Notes: a model not told the origin generated them from the sequence alone. Numbered from the stretch's first letter, positions 1 to 6,326 are shown. The stretch: 6,374 nt of DNA from an uncultured bacterium (GCA_905214245.1 CAJMLO010000057.1:1-6374), one strand, 5' to 3'. A program made the numbers and translations.

Positions 1-56
1 AAAAAGATGTTCAAAGATATAGAGATATCGTTGAAAAATTAGGATTAAGAAAATAG
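1..56 (+). CDS. rpsO: Small ribosomal subunit protein S15, C-terminal end (partial)
   Basis: The gene enters from the left edge. The first whole codon is at position 3 and the stop is TAG at 54-56. The 17 visible residues read KDVQRYRDIVEKLGLRK, which matches the usual end of S15: a D-V-x-R-Y-R stretch, a short helix, then L-G-[IL]-R-[KR] at the terminus. S15 is a primary 16S rRNA-binding protein of the small-subunit platform. The call is supported by the next gene being pnp, because rpsO-pnp is a conserved pair in many bacteria including Bacillota. Only the last helix is visible, so nothing can be said about the rest of the protein. Confidence 0.9.
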   Translation, partial: KDVQRYRDIVEKLGLRK

Positions 57-61
57 TATTA

Positions 62-107
62 TTTTGCATTGGACGTTTGGCACTTGCTTAAGCGTCCAAT
101 TTGCAAA
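62..107 (+). terminator. Stem-loop after rpsO; leaky terminator or RNA processing site
   Basis: An 11-bp stem pairs 68-78 with 90-100, including one G-U pair, around an 11-base loop (79-89). The outer arms 63-67 and 103-107 add five pairs after a two-base bulge at 101-102. The core ATTGGACG/CGTCCAAT is the most G/C-rich part of the spacer. The 3' side continues TTGCAAATAC rather than a run of T, so this is not a textbook intrinsic terminator. It could weaken read-through from rpsO into pnp, protect the 3' end of rpsO mRNA, or be cut by an RNase. The structure is seen; its role is inferred. Confidence 0.5.
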
Positions 108-128
108 TACGTAAAAGAAAAGTTTAAA
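101..128 (+). promoter_or_regulatory. Possible pnp-proximal sigma-A promoter (weak)
   Basis: A TTGCAA hexamer (101-106) is followed after 16 bases by TTTAAA (123-128), or after 17 bases by TTAAAA. TTGCAA is also the -35 of the much better promoter at 2420. The -10 matches only four of six consensus bases, and the -35 overlaps the 3' arm of the upstream stem-loop, so the call is weak. If real, transcripts would begin near 134-136, close to the 5' edge of the long pnp leader stem. This would resemble E. coli, where pnp has its own promoter between rpsO and the leader hairpin. Confidence 0.25.
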
Positions 129-129
129 A

Positions 130-210
130 CAATATTTGAAATTAGTAAGTAGCTTGTATTATGTACCAATTGTTTGATACATAATAGAGGTTACCCTAAT
201 TCAAATATTG
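130..210 (+). promoter_or_regulatory. Long imperfect stem-loop in the pnp leader (candidate autoregulatory element)
   Basis: The base is an 11-bp perfect stem, 130-140 with 200-210 (CAATATTTGAA/TTCAAATATTG). It continues past a one-base bulge (141) with 142-144/197-199, past two unpaired C (195-196) with 145-148/191-194, and past four unpaired bases (149-152) with 153-155/188-190. A G-G mismatch (156/187) precedes a second perfect 9-bp stem, 157-165/178-186 (TATTATGTA/TACATAATA), with a 12-base loop. That is about 30 pairs in one 81-base element. No T run follows, so it is not a terminator. It ends 14 bases before the pnp Shine-Dalgarno. In E. coli a comparable hairpin is cut by RNase III and then attacked by PNPase, giving autoregulation; the same role here is inference. 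Confidence 0.6.
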
Positions 211-224
211 AAATATATAAAATT

Positions 225-230
225 AGGAGG
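225..230 (+). promoter_or_regulatory. Ribosome binding site of pnp
   Basis: AGGAGG lies seven bases before the ATG at 238. It is a full-strength site that fixes the start codon. It lies outside the leader stem that ends at 210, so it is not itself sequestered by that stem. Confidence 0.9.
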
Positions 231-237
231 ATAAAAT

Positions 238-2367
238 ATGTTTAAAAGTTATTCAACAAAACTAGCAGGAAGAGAACTAACAATCGAAACAGGAAAAATT
301 GCAGGGCTTGCAAATGGTAGTGTTGTAGTAAAATACGGAGATACTGTTGTTATGGCAAATGTTACTGCATCAAAAGAACCAAAAGAAGGAGTAGATTTTT
401 TTCCATTATCAGTAGATTATGAAGAAAAATTATATGCAGTAGGAAAAATACCAGGAAGCTTTACAAAAAGAGAAGGAAAACCTTCTGACAAAGCTATTTT
501 AACATCAAGAGCAATTGATAGACCACTTCGTCCATTGTTTCCAAAGGATTTCAGAAATGATGTTTGTGTTACAACAACAGTACTTTCTGTAGAACAAGAC
601 AATAGCCCAGAAGTATGTGCAATGATAGGTGCATCAGCAGCACTTGCAATTTCTGATATTCCATTTAATGGACCAACAGCAGCAGTTGCAGTTGGATGGG
701 TAGATGGAGAAATAGTTATAAACCCAACAGTAGCTCAAAGAGAAAGAAGCAGATTAACAGCTACAGTTGCAGGTACTTTAGAAAAAATTACAATGATTGA
801 AGCAGGGGCAGATGAAATACCAAATGAAACAATGCTTGAAGCAATAAAAAAAGCTCATGAAGAAATCAAAAATATTTGCCATTTTATAGCTGATATTCAA
901 GCTGAAATTGGAAAACCAAAATTTGAATATAAATCTTTTGCAGTTGATCCAGAATTTTATCAAGAAATAGTAGCAAACTTCAAAGATAGAATGTATCAAG
1001 ATGTACAAGCTACAGATAAAGAAGTTAGAGATGCAAATATTGATAAAATTACAGAAGATATTACAGCATATGTTACAGAAAAATATGGAGAAGATATCGC
1101 AGAAGAAAGAAAAACAGATATAGCAGATAGCGTACATGATTTGGAAAAAGCATGTGTAAGAGAAATGATATTAGAAGAACACAAACGTCCAGATGGAAGA
1201 AAAATTGATGAAATTCGTCCACTATCTTGTGAAATTGATGTACTTCCAAGAGTACATGGTAGTGCAATATTTACAAGAGGACAAACACAAGTTATGTCTG
1301 TTGTAACACTTGGCATGAAGAGTGAAGAACAAATGCTAGATGGACTTGATGAAGAAACAGGAAAAAGATATATGCACCAATACAACTTCCCATCATATAG
1401 TGTTGGAGAGGCAAGACCATCAAGAGGACCAGGAAGAAGAGAAATCGGTCATGGAGCTTTAGCAGAAAAAGCTTTAGTACCAGTACTTCCTTCAGAAGAA
1501 GAATTTCCATATGCAATAAGAGTTGTATCAGAAGTATTATCTTCAAATGGTTCAACATCACAAGCAAGTATTTGTGGAAGCACATTATCATTAATGGCAG
1601 CAGGTGTTCCAATTAAAAAGCCAGTTGCAGGTATTTCTACAGGACTTGTAACAGACAAAAATGACAAGAGCAGATATATTATGCTTACAGATATTCAAGG
1701 AATAGAAGACTTCTTTGGAGATATGGACTTTAAAGTTGGTGGTACAAAAGATGGTATAACAGCTATACAAGTTGATATCAAAATTGATGGATTAACATAT
1801 GACATTATAAAAGAAGCTTTTGAAAGAACAAAAGTAGCAAGAGATTATATACTTGATGAAATTATGCTACCAGTTATTTCTGAGCCAAGAAAAGAAGTTT
1901 CAAAATATGCACCAAAAATAATGACATCAAAAATAAGTGTTGATAAAATAAAAGATGTAATCGGACCTGGTGGAAAAATGATAAACAAAATTATTGATGC
2001 AACAGGTGTAAAAATTGATATTGAAGAAGACGGAAGTGTATGTGTATATAGCAGTGACATGGAAGCCGCTAAAAAAGCAATGAAAATGATTGAAACAATT
2101 GCAAGAGAAATTGAAGTTGGTGGAATTTATGATGGTGTTGTTACAAAGATAATGTCATTTGGAGCCTTTGTTGATATTGGTGGAGGAAAAGAAGGATTAC
2201 TTCATATTTCTAAGATATCAAGTAAAAGAGTAGAAAAAGTAGAAGACGTACTATCTGTTGGAGATGAAGTTACTGTAAAAGTATATGAAATTGATAATCA
2301 AGGTAGAATAAACCTTACTATGAAAGATTTAGAAGCAGGAAACAAAGAAGAAAAGGTAGAAGAATAG
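238..2367 (+). CDS. pnp: Polynucleotide phosphorylase (PNPase)
   Basis: PNPase is a trimeric cytoplasmic 3'-to-5' exoribonuclease that uses phosphate to release nucleoside diphosphates, and can add tails in reverse. At 709 residues it has the usual length. Visible domains are a first RNase PH-like domain (about 5-145), a helical linker (about 150-310), a second RNase PH-like domain (about 315-550), KH with its GPGG loop at 576-579, and S1 (about 627-697, with the FGAFVDIGGGKEGLLH core). Active-site residues match the E. coli enzyme: an arginine pair in GRREIGHG (R400, R401), the phosphate-binding loop GSTS (438-441), and D491, D497 and K499 in EDFFGDMDFK. The short acidic tail after S1 (EEKVEE) is ordinary. 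It lies 181 bases after rpsO, with AGGAGG seven bases upstream of ATG and its own terminator. The gene looks intact. Confidence 0.98.
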   Translation: MFKSYSTKLAGRELTIETGKIAGLANGSVVVKYGDTVVMANVTASKEPKEGVDFFPLSVDYEEKLYAVGKIPGSFTKREGKPSDKAILTSRAIDRPLRPLFPKDFRNDVCVTTTVLSVEQDNSPEVCAMIGASAALAISDIPFNGPTAAVAVGWVDGEIVINPTVAQRERSRLTATVAGTLEKITMIEAGADEIPNETMLEAIKKAHEEIKNICHFIADIQAEIGKPKFEYKSFAVDPEFYQEIVANFKDRMYQDVQATDKEVRDANIDKITEDITAYVTEKYGEDIAEERKTDIADSVHDLEKACVREMILEEHKRPDGRKIDEIRPLSCEIDVLPRVHGSAIFTRGQTQVMSVVTLGMKSEEQMLDGLDEETGKRYMHQYNFPSYSVGEARPSRGPGRREIGHGALAEKALVPVLPSEEEFPYAIRVVSEVLSSNGSTSQASICGSTLSLMAAGVPIKKPVAGISTGLVTDKNDKSRYIMLTDIQGIEDFFGDMDFKVGGTKDGITAIQVDIKIDGLTYDIIKEAFERTKVARDYILDEIMLPVISEPRKEVSKYAPKIMTSKISVDKIKDVIGPGGKMINKIIDATGVKIDIEEDGSVCVYSSDMEAAKKAMKMIETIAREIEVGGIYDGVVTKIMSFGAFVDIGGGKEGLLHISKISSKRVEKVEDVLSVGDEVTVKVYEIDNQGRINLTMKDLEAGNKEEKVEE

Positions 2368-2371
2368 AGAA

Positions 2372-2417
2372 AAAAGATTCAATTGTAAATGTAAATGCAA
2401 TTGAATCTTTTCTTTTT
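2372..2417 (+). terminator. Intrinsic terminator of pnp
   Basis: A perfect 14-bp stem (2372-2385 with 2398-2411, core AGATTCAATTG/CAATTGAATCT) has a 12-base loop and is followed by CTTTTT (2412-2417). It starts five bases after the pnp stop. An A-rich run on the 5' side means it could also stop transcription from the other strand. It separates pnp from the next unit, whose promoter begins three bases later. Confidence 0.9.
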
Positions 2418-2419
2418 AG

Positions 2420-2448
2420 TTGCAAATTATGTAAAAAAATAGTATAAT
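2420..2448 (+). promoter_or_regulatory. Sigma-A-type promoter of the glycosyltransferase gene
   Basis: TTGCAA (2420-2425), a 17-base spacer, then a perfect TATAAT (2443-2448). The spacer is A/T-rich. The start site should fall near 2454-2456, giving a leader of about 67 bases. This is the best promoter in the window. It sits directly after the pnp terminator, so the glycosyltransferase is an independent transcription unit. Confidence 0.85.
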
Positions 2449-2487
2449 ATGTAATGTGAGGCGAAAAGAGTAATAACAGTAGAATTA

Positions 2488-2505
2488 ATTCATAATATTA
2501 TGAAT
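2488..2505. repeat. 18-bp perfect palindrome in the glycosyltransferase leader
   Basis: ATTCATAATATTATGAAT is identical to its reverse complement. It lies about 33-50 bases downstream of the predicted start site and ends four bases before the GAGGAG ribosome binding site. As DNA it could bind a dimeric regulator acting as a roadblock. As RNA it could form only a weak, A/U-rich hairpin next to the ribosome site. A chance palindrome in such A/T-rich DNA is also possible. Confidence 0.45.
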
Positions 2506-2508
2506 ATA

Positions 2509-2514
2509 GAGGAG
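2509..2514 (+). promoter_or_regulatory. Ribosome binding site of the glycosyltransferase
   Basis: GAGGAG lies seven bases before the ATG at 2522, good complementarity to the 16S rRNA 3' end, and it supports this start. The palindrome at 2488-2505 ends just upstream. Confidence 0.85.
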
Positions 2515-2521
2515 AGAAAAA

Positions 2522-3751
2522 ATGGAATATTTATATATGATACAACAAGCATTAGTATGGATTATAACAATATTCTGGATATATCAATTAGTTATTAGTG
2601 TGTGTTCCTTAGTAAAATTAAAAGAAAAACCAATACTTGAAGAAAAAGTAAATCGATTTATGGCGATTATACCAGCACATAACGAGGAAAATGTTATTGG
2701 CCCACTAGTAGAAAGTCTAATTAATCAAAATTATCCAAAAGATTATTATGATATTTATGTTATTGCAGATAACTGTACAGATAGGACAGCTGAAATTGCA
2801 GAAAAAGCAGGCGCAATTGTTCTTAAAAGATTTGATGAGGAACATAAAACAAAAGGATATGCACTTCAATGGTTTTTAGAACAAAAAATAAAAGAAGATG
2901 CACCATATGATGCGTTTTGCATATTTGATGCAGATAATATTGTTGATAGTAACTTTTTAAAAGCAATGAATAAAAAATTATGCCAAGGCGAAGATGTAGT
3001 TCAAGGATACAGAGATATAAAAAACCCTACAGACAGCTGGGTATCAGCAGGATATGCATTATTTTATTGGACAATGAATCGTTTCTATCATTTAGCAAGA
3101 TATAATGTTGGACTATCCCCACTTATAAATGGTACAGGTTTTATGGTTAGATTTGATGTTATAAAACCTGATGGATGGAATACAAATACATTAACTGAAG
3201 ATATTGAATTCTCTTTAAAAAGAATTATAAATGGTAAAAAACTTGGATGGGCAACAGATGCGATAGTATATGACGAGCAACCAGTTGGATTTAAACAATC
3301 TTGGAAGCAAAGAACGAGATGGACAGTTGGTCATATTCAATGCTTAGAACGTTATACAAAACCACTTGCAGCAGCTGTAAAAGAACACAAAACAATGATG
3401 AATTTTGATGGTCTTTTATATTTAATAGGAAGTATACCAATGTTTATATTAACACTTGTACTTCTAGCGTTAAACTTTGTTATTTACATTGCAAATGGTA
3501 TGACTGCAGTAGATCTATTAATCAACTGCTTACGATATTTCTTACCAACATTTTTACTACCAATATTTACAGCAATACTTATCATGATACTTGATAAAAA
3601 GCCAATTAGACCGATGCTAAAAGGATTGATATGTTATCCATTGTTCCTAGGTTCATGGCTACTTATAAACTTTAAATGCTTATTCAAACGTGATACAAGC
3701 TGGGATAAGATAGACCATGTAAGAAATGTTAAAATAAATGAAGTTAACTAA
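2522..3751 (+). CDS. Membrane glycosyltransferase family 2, processive type (COG1215-like)
   Basis: This is a 409-residue inner-membrane protein expected to transfer sugar from a nucleotide-sugar donor, with the active site facing the cytoplasm. One membrane segment is at about 8-31. The GT-A catalytic domain follows, with PAHNEE (51-56), the nucleotide-binding ADNCTD (82-87), the metal-binding DAD (136-138), GTGFMVR (204-210), TED with the likely catalytic base D227, and QRTRW (263-267). The D, DxD, ED, QxxRW set is that of processive synthases such as cellulose, hyaluronan and poly-N-acetylglucosamine synthases. About three more membrane segments follow (297-325, 334-357, 365-387), then a basic tail with DTSWDKIDHVR. 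No PilZ domain and no accessory export gene is present. Sugar and product cannot be told from sequence. It has its own promoter after the pnp terminator, and the coiled-coil gene follows after 72 bases. Confidence 0.9.
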   Translation: MEYLYMIQQALVWIITIFWIYQLVISVCSLVKLKEKPILEEKVNRFMAIIPAHNEENVIGPLVESLINQNYPKDYYDIYVIADNCTDRTAEIAEKAGAIVLKRFDEEHKTKGYALQWFLEQKIKEDAPYDAFCIFDADNIVDSNFLKAMNKKLCQGEDVVQGYRDIKNPTDSWVSAGYALFYWTMNRFYHLARYNVGLSPLINGTGFMVRFDVIKPDGWNTNTLTEDIEFSLKRIINGKKLGWATDAIVYDEQPVGFKQSWKQRTRWTVGHIQCLERYTKPLAAAVKEHKTMMNFDGLLYLIGSIPMFILTLVLLALNFVIYIANGMTAVDLLINCLRYFLPTFLLPIFTAILIMILDKKPIRPMLKGLICYPLFLGSWLLINFKCLFKRDTSWDKIDHVRNVKINEVN

Positions 3752-3763
3752 AAATAATAGACA

Positions 3764-3802
3764 AAAATAGCTTTTTGATATACAATATCAAAAAGCTATT
3801 TT
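3764..3802 (+). terminator. 18-bp perfect hairpin between glycosyltransferase and coiled-coil genes
   Basis: 3764-3781 pairs without a mismatch with 3785-3802, leaving a three-base loop. The core is ATAGCTTTTTGATAT and its complement. The T tract is only the TTTT that closes the stem (3799-3802) before ATGTG, so termination may be partial. It starts 13 bases after the glycosyltransferase stop and ends nine bases before the next ribosome binding site. It could be a leaky terminator, a 3'-end stabiliser, or a leader hairpin for the next gene. Confidence 0.7.
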
Positions 3803-3810
3803 ATGTGAAA

Positions 3811-3817
3811 GTGGTGA
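3811..3817 (+). promoter_or_regulatory. Ribosome binding site of the coiled-coil protein gene
   Basis: GTGGTGA matches the GAGGTGA part of the ideal site with one change and lies six bases before the ATG at 3824. Its last three bases are an in-frame TGA, so no earlier start is possible. This settles the start codon. Confidence 0.7.
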
Positions 3818-3823
3818 AATTTT

Positions 3824-6112
3824 ATGTCAAAAATTACAAATGAAAATAAAAAACAAATTCAAGAAAAATTGGATTACATAGGACTTGATTTAAATAAAAT
3901 TCCAAAATTTTTGAAGCAGTTTGAAGCTTTAGACTTTAGGCCTGTTAAGTCTTATGATGATCAATTATATAAAGTGTATAAATTTATAAATGTGCAAGAT
4001 GTACAGATACTTGTTACCCCAACAGATAGATTAACTGATTTAAAAGAAAAATATAAACTTGCATCTCCACTTTTTACATATCTTGAAGAAAAAGATGAAG
4101 AAAGTATTGAAAAATTTGCAACATTTTTTAAAATGCTTACAGATGTAAAAATAGATAAAATAGAAGAGCTAGAAGAGGAGCAAAAACAGATAAAACAAAG
4201 TATTCCTACAGAAGTAAAATATAAAAATAATTTTGTGTGGCAAATTTATTACTCTGATTATGCTCAAAAATATTTTATGCTTGTTCCAACAAAAGAGCAA
4301 GATTGCAGTGCAATGTTTTATTTACTTAAAAAGCAAATTGAAACAAGAAAATCTAAGAAAAAGGAAATGATCTATGTTCCAATTAGTCATAAGGAATATT
4401 CAGGAGCTTTTCTAACAAAATCTGAAATTGCGGATATAGAGAATTATTTATGGTATTTTACGAAAGAATGGCCATCTGTATATGAGGTGTTTGATGAAAA
4501 GGGTAATATGAACATAAAAGTTGTTGGAATAACACCTGTATATGAAAAATTGAAAAGTGGTTATGTTGTAGAATTAAATAGCAAGGAAGATGCTTTAGAG
4601 TTTTATAAATTACTTAAAGCTATGTTTATTCTTGCAACTGGAGCACCAGATGAGTACAAATTTACATGTAGAATATCATTAAATGGCAGTTTACAGTTTA
4701 TGTATAAAGATGAAGCAATGCTATACAAAAATTTACCAGAGTTTATAAAAAATGAATATTTAGAAAAGATTGAAAATATAAAAAATGAAATACAGGAAAA
4801 AGAAAAATTAGAAAAAAGATTAAAAAGATTTAATAACTTGGTAGAAGAACTTACACAAGAGTATCTTGCAAGACAAAGACAGATTGCAACATTTCTTGAA
4901 TGTAAAAAAACTTTCTTTGGAAAAGTAAAATATTTCTTTAAAAAGAAAAAGACTGATCCTGTTATAAAAAGACATGAAAAAATTGAAAGAGAAAATACAG
5001 AAAAACAAGAGCTTGAAATGCAAGATATTTACGAAGAAAAAGAACAATATACAATTGAGGATTTGATAAATGTTTGTAGTATTTTAGATGAAAAGATAAG
5101 AGAAAACAAGAATATAAATTTGGATATTAATGCAATCGAAAGCAAAAAAGATATGCTAACAAGAAAAATAGATAATGCAGATTTATATATAAGTGAAATT
5201 GATAAACATAAAAAAAGTATTTTTGAGTTCTGGAAATTTACAAGCAAAGATGAAACACAAACATTAAATGAAGGCGAAGAGCAAGAAAAACAGGAAAAGG
5301 AAAAAATAGAAAAATATTTCAATTATGAAACGGATTTAGAAGATTTGGGTAAAATAGTAGATGAGCTTCAACGAAGAAAATTGTCAAAAAATGAAACAGA
5401 TGCTATATTTGCAATAAGAGAAGCGGAAGAATCTTTTAAAGAAATAATAAAAAACAAAGATGTAGAATTAAATTCAAAAATTATTGAGGAACTAAATAAA
5501 CTAAAAGAAGAGTACAAGGATAATTTAGAATATATTTCAATAAAGGATTTTGATATATTTGGTGGAATGTCTGATGATAAGACAAAAGTTAAGACTATAA
5601 ATAATGAAAAACATAGGGAGAATAAAAAAGACAAATATAAAGTTTTGAATGTGAATATTGAAACTGAACCAGAAGCATATGCAGACAATATTTTAAATTA
5701 TTACAAATTAATACAAGAGGCATTTTGCAAAATACAATCTCCATATAATATGTCTATATATAAATTGAATAGTAAAAAGGGAATAGAAGGTATAAATGTA
5801 TTTGACATAAATCCAGAGAGTGCTTTAAGCCAAGTAATGAAAAGTAAAAAAGAAAATATAATTTTAACAAGGATAAATGTTAAAGAGGGAATGCCTATAT
5901 TGTACTATAGCAATATAATGTTTTATGACAATTTTAATAAAACATTACCTATGGGAATGAATTTGTCATCAGAGGTTTTGGCTGACGTAGATAAGTTGAA
6001 CTTGAAATTTGCAAAAGAAGTACAATTTAATATAAATAGTCAAATTAGTGAATTTAAAGTGATTACTAAAAAAGTTAAACTATATGAATATGATGCAAAT
6101 TTTGCAAAGTAA
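3824..6112 (+). CDS. Uncharacterised 762-residue coiled-coil protein
   Basis: I do not recognise this family. No signal peptide or convincing membrane segment is seen, so it is probably cytoplasmic. The N-terminal part (about 1-305) looks globular and mixed alpha/beta, with aromatic-rich stretches near 138-156 (VWQIYYSDYAQKYFMLV) and 207-225. Residues about 308-360, 380-430 and 435-570 are very rich in E, K, I and L in heptad-like patterns and should be long helices or coiled coils. Two aromatic-basic segments interrupt them: KKTFFGKVKYF (361-371) and KKSIFEFWKF (463-472). A linker (about 580-605) leads to a C-terminal globular domain (about 606-760). The five cysteines are scattered with no zinc pattern. 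I see no Walker A, nuclease or protease motif. The start is fixed by an upstream in-frame TGA and GTGGTGA. No clear promoter lies after the preceding hairpin, so expression may depend on the glycosyltransferase transcript. It is a real gene: long, intact, and with composition like its neighbours. Confidence 0.85.
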   Translation: MSKITNENKKQIQEKLDYIGLDLNKIPKFLKQFEALDFRPVKSYDDQLYKVYKFINVQDVQILVTPTDRLTDLKEKYKLASPLFTYLEEKDEESIEKFATFFKMLTDVKIDKIEELEEEQKQIKQSIPTEVKYKNNFVWQIYYSDYAQKYFMLVPTKEQDCSAMFYLLKKQIETRKSKKKEMIYVPISHKEYSGAFLTKSEIADIENYLWYFTKEWPSVYEVFDEKGNMNIKVVGITPVYEKLKSGYVVELNSKEDALEFYKLLKAMFILATGAPDEYKFTCRISLNGSLQFMYKDEAMLYKNLPEFIKNEYLEKIENIKNEIQEKEKLEKRLKRFNNLVEELTQEYLARQRQIATFLECKKTFFGKVKYFFKKKKTDPVIKRHEKIERENTEKQELEMQDIYEEKEQYTIEDLINVCSILDEKIRENKNINLDINAIESKKDMLTRKIDNADLYISEIDKHKKSIFEFWKFTSKDETQTLNEGEEQEKQEKEKIEKYFNYETDLEDLGKIVDELQRRKLSKNETDAIFAIREAEESFKEIIKNKDVELNSKIIEELNKLKEEYKDNLEYISIKDFDIFGGMSDDKTKVKTINNEKHRENKKDKYKVLNVNIETEPEAYADNILNYYKLIQEAFCKIQSPYNMSIYKLNSKKGIEGINVFDINPESALSQVMKSKKENIILTRINVKEGMPILYYSNIMFYDNFNKTLPMGMNLSSEVLADVDKLNLKFAKEVQFNINSQISEFKVITKKVKLYEYDANFAK

Positions 6113-6196
6113 CTGTAAGATAATATTTATTTGAAATGTAAATCATGTAGAGGAGCACAGTTAAACTCTACGAAAGATATACAAAATACATATATA
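6113..6196. other. A/T-rich spacer after the coiled-coil gene, no gene seen
   Basis: No reading frame with a ribosome binding site is visible. The only structure is a 6-bp stem, GTAGAG (6147-6152) with CTCTAC (6166-6171), around a 13-base loop and without a T run. It is too weak to call a terminator. No strong intrinsic terminator for the 3824-6112 gene is found in the window. Confidence 0.5.
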
Positions 6197-6240
6197 AAAT
6201 GTAACACAAATGTAATAAAAATGTAATATAAAAGTAACCA
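6197..6240 (+). repeat. Four tandem 11-bp direct repeats, Pho-box-like
   Basis: Four head-to-tail units start at 6197, 6208, 6219 and 6230: AAATGTAACAC, AAATGTAATAA, AAATGTAATAT and AAAAGTAACCA. The seven-base core [AT][TA]GTAA[CT] recurs at exactly 11-base intervals with A/T-rich four-base spacers. Direct repeats with an 11-bp period are typical of PhoB/OmpR-family response regulator sites. The E. coli Pho box (CTGTCAT-type heptamers with A/T-rich 4-bp spacers) fits well apart from the first base. Read on the - strand the units are [AG]TTACAT, similar to the TT[ATC]ACA repeats bound by PhoP of Bacillus. The target gene would lie to the right, outside the window. The repeats are seen; the regulator is inferred. 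Confidence 0.55.
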
Positions 6241-6297
6241 AAACCTGAAACCTTTGCGAGAGTACATATATATCGGCATTTTTTACAAGAAAGCATA

Positions 6298-6326
6298 TTG
6301 CAAAGAAAAAGAAGAGATGATAATAT
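6298..6326 (+). promoter_or_regulatory. Possible promoter pointing out of the right edge
   Basis: TTGCAA (6298-6303), a 17-base spacer, then TAATAT (6321-6326). The -35 is the same as in the glycosyltransferase promoter. The -10 matches four of six bases; GATAAT at 6319-6324 matches better but leaves only 15 bases of spacer. An alternative activator-dependent -10 is TACATATATAT (6263-6273), nearer the repeats at 6197-6240. The gene served would begin beyond 6374. No start codon with a ribosome site is seen before the edge. Confidence 0.35.

Noticed and set aside
62..107. Strong intrinsic terminator isolating rpsO from pnp
   Set aside because: The stem is good but no T run follows, so I list it only as a leaky terminator or processing hairpin.
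417..2060. Several minus-strand and alternate-frame open frames of 60-130 codons inside pnp
   Set aside because: They overlap a fully conserved PNPase, lack ribosome sites, and their translations are low-complexity reflections of A/T-rich codons (F, I, S, L runs).
4820..5688. Minus-strand open frames opposite the coiled-coil region
   Set aside because: The F/S/L-rich translations are the expected antisense of GAA/AAA-rich coiled-coil codons; no start signals are present.
5639..6109. Possible ADP-ribosyltransferase-like C-terminal domain in the coiled-coil protein
   Set aside because: ILTRINVKEG (680-689) and FKVITKK (744-750) loosely recall strands of that fold. However, there is no ExE or QxE pair, no clear NAD-binding arginine motif, and the only S-S segment (715-716) lies in the wrong order.
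3824..6112. SMC/Rad50-type ATPase
   Set aside because: Despite the head-coil-tail plan, no Walker A, signature or Walker B motif is visible in either globular part.
6197..6240. CRISPR array or minisatellite
   Set aside because: The units are only 11 bp with no unique spacers and just four copies; the heptamer-plus-four layout fits a regulator binding site better.
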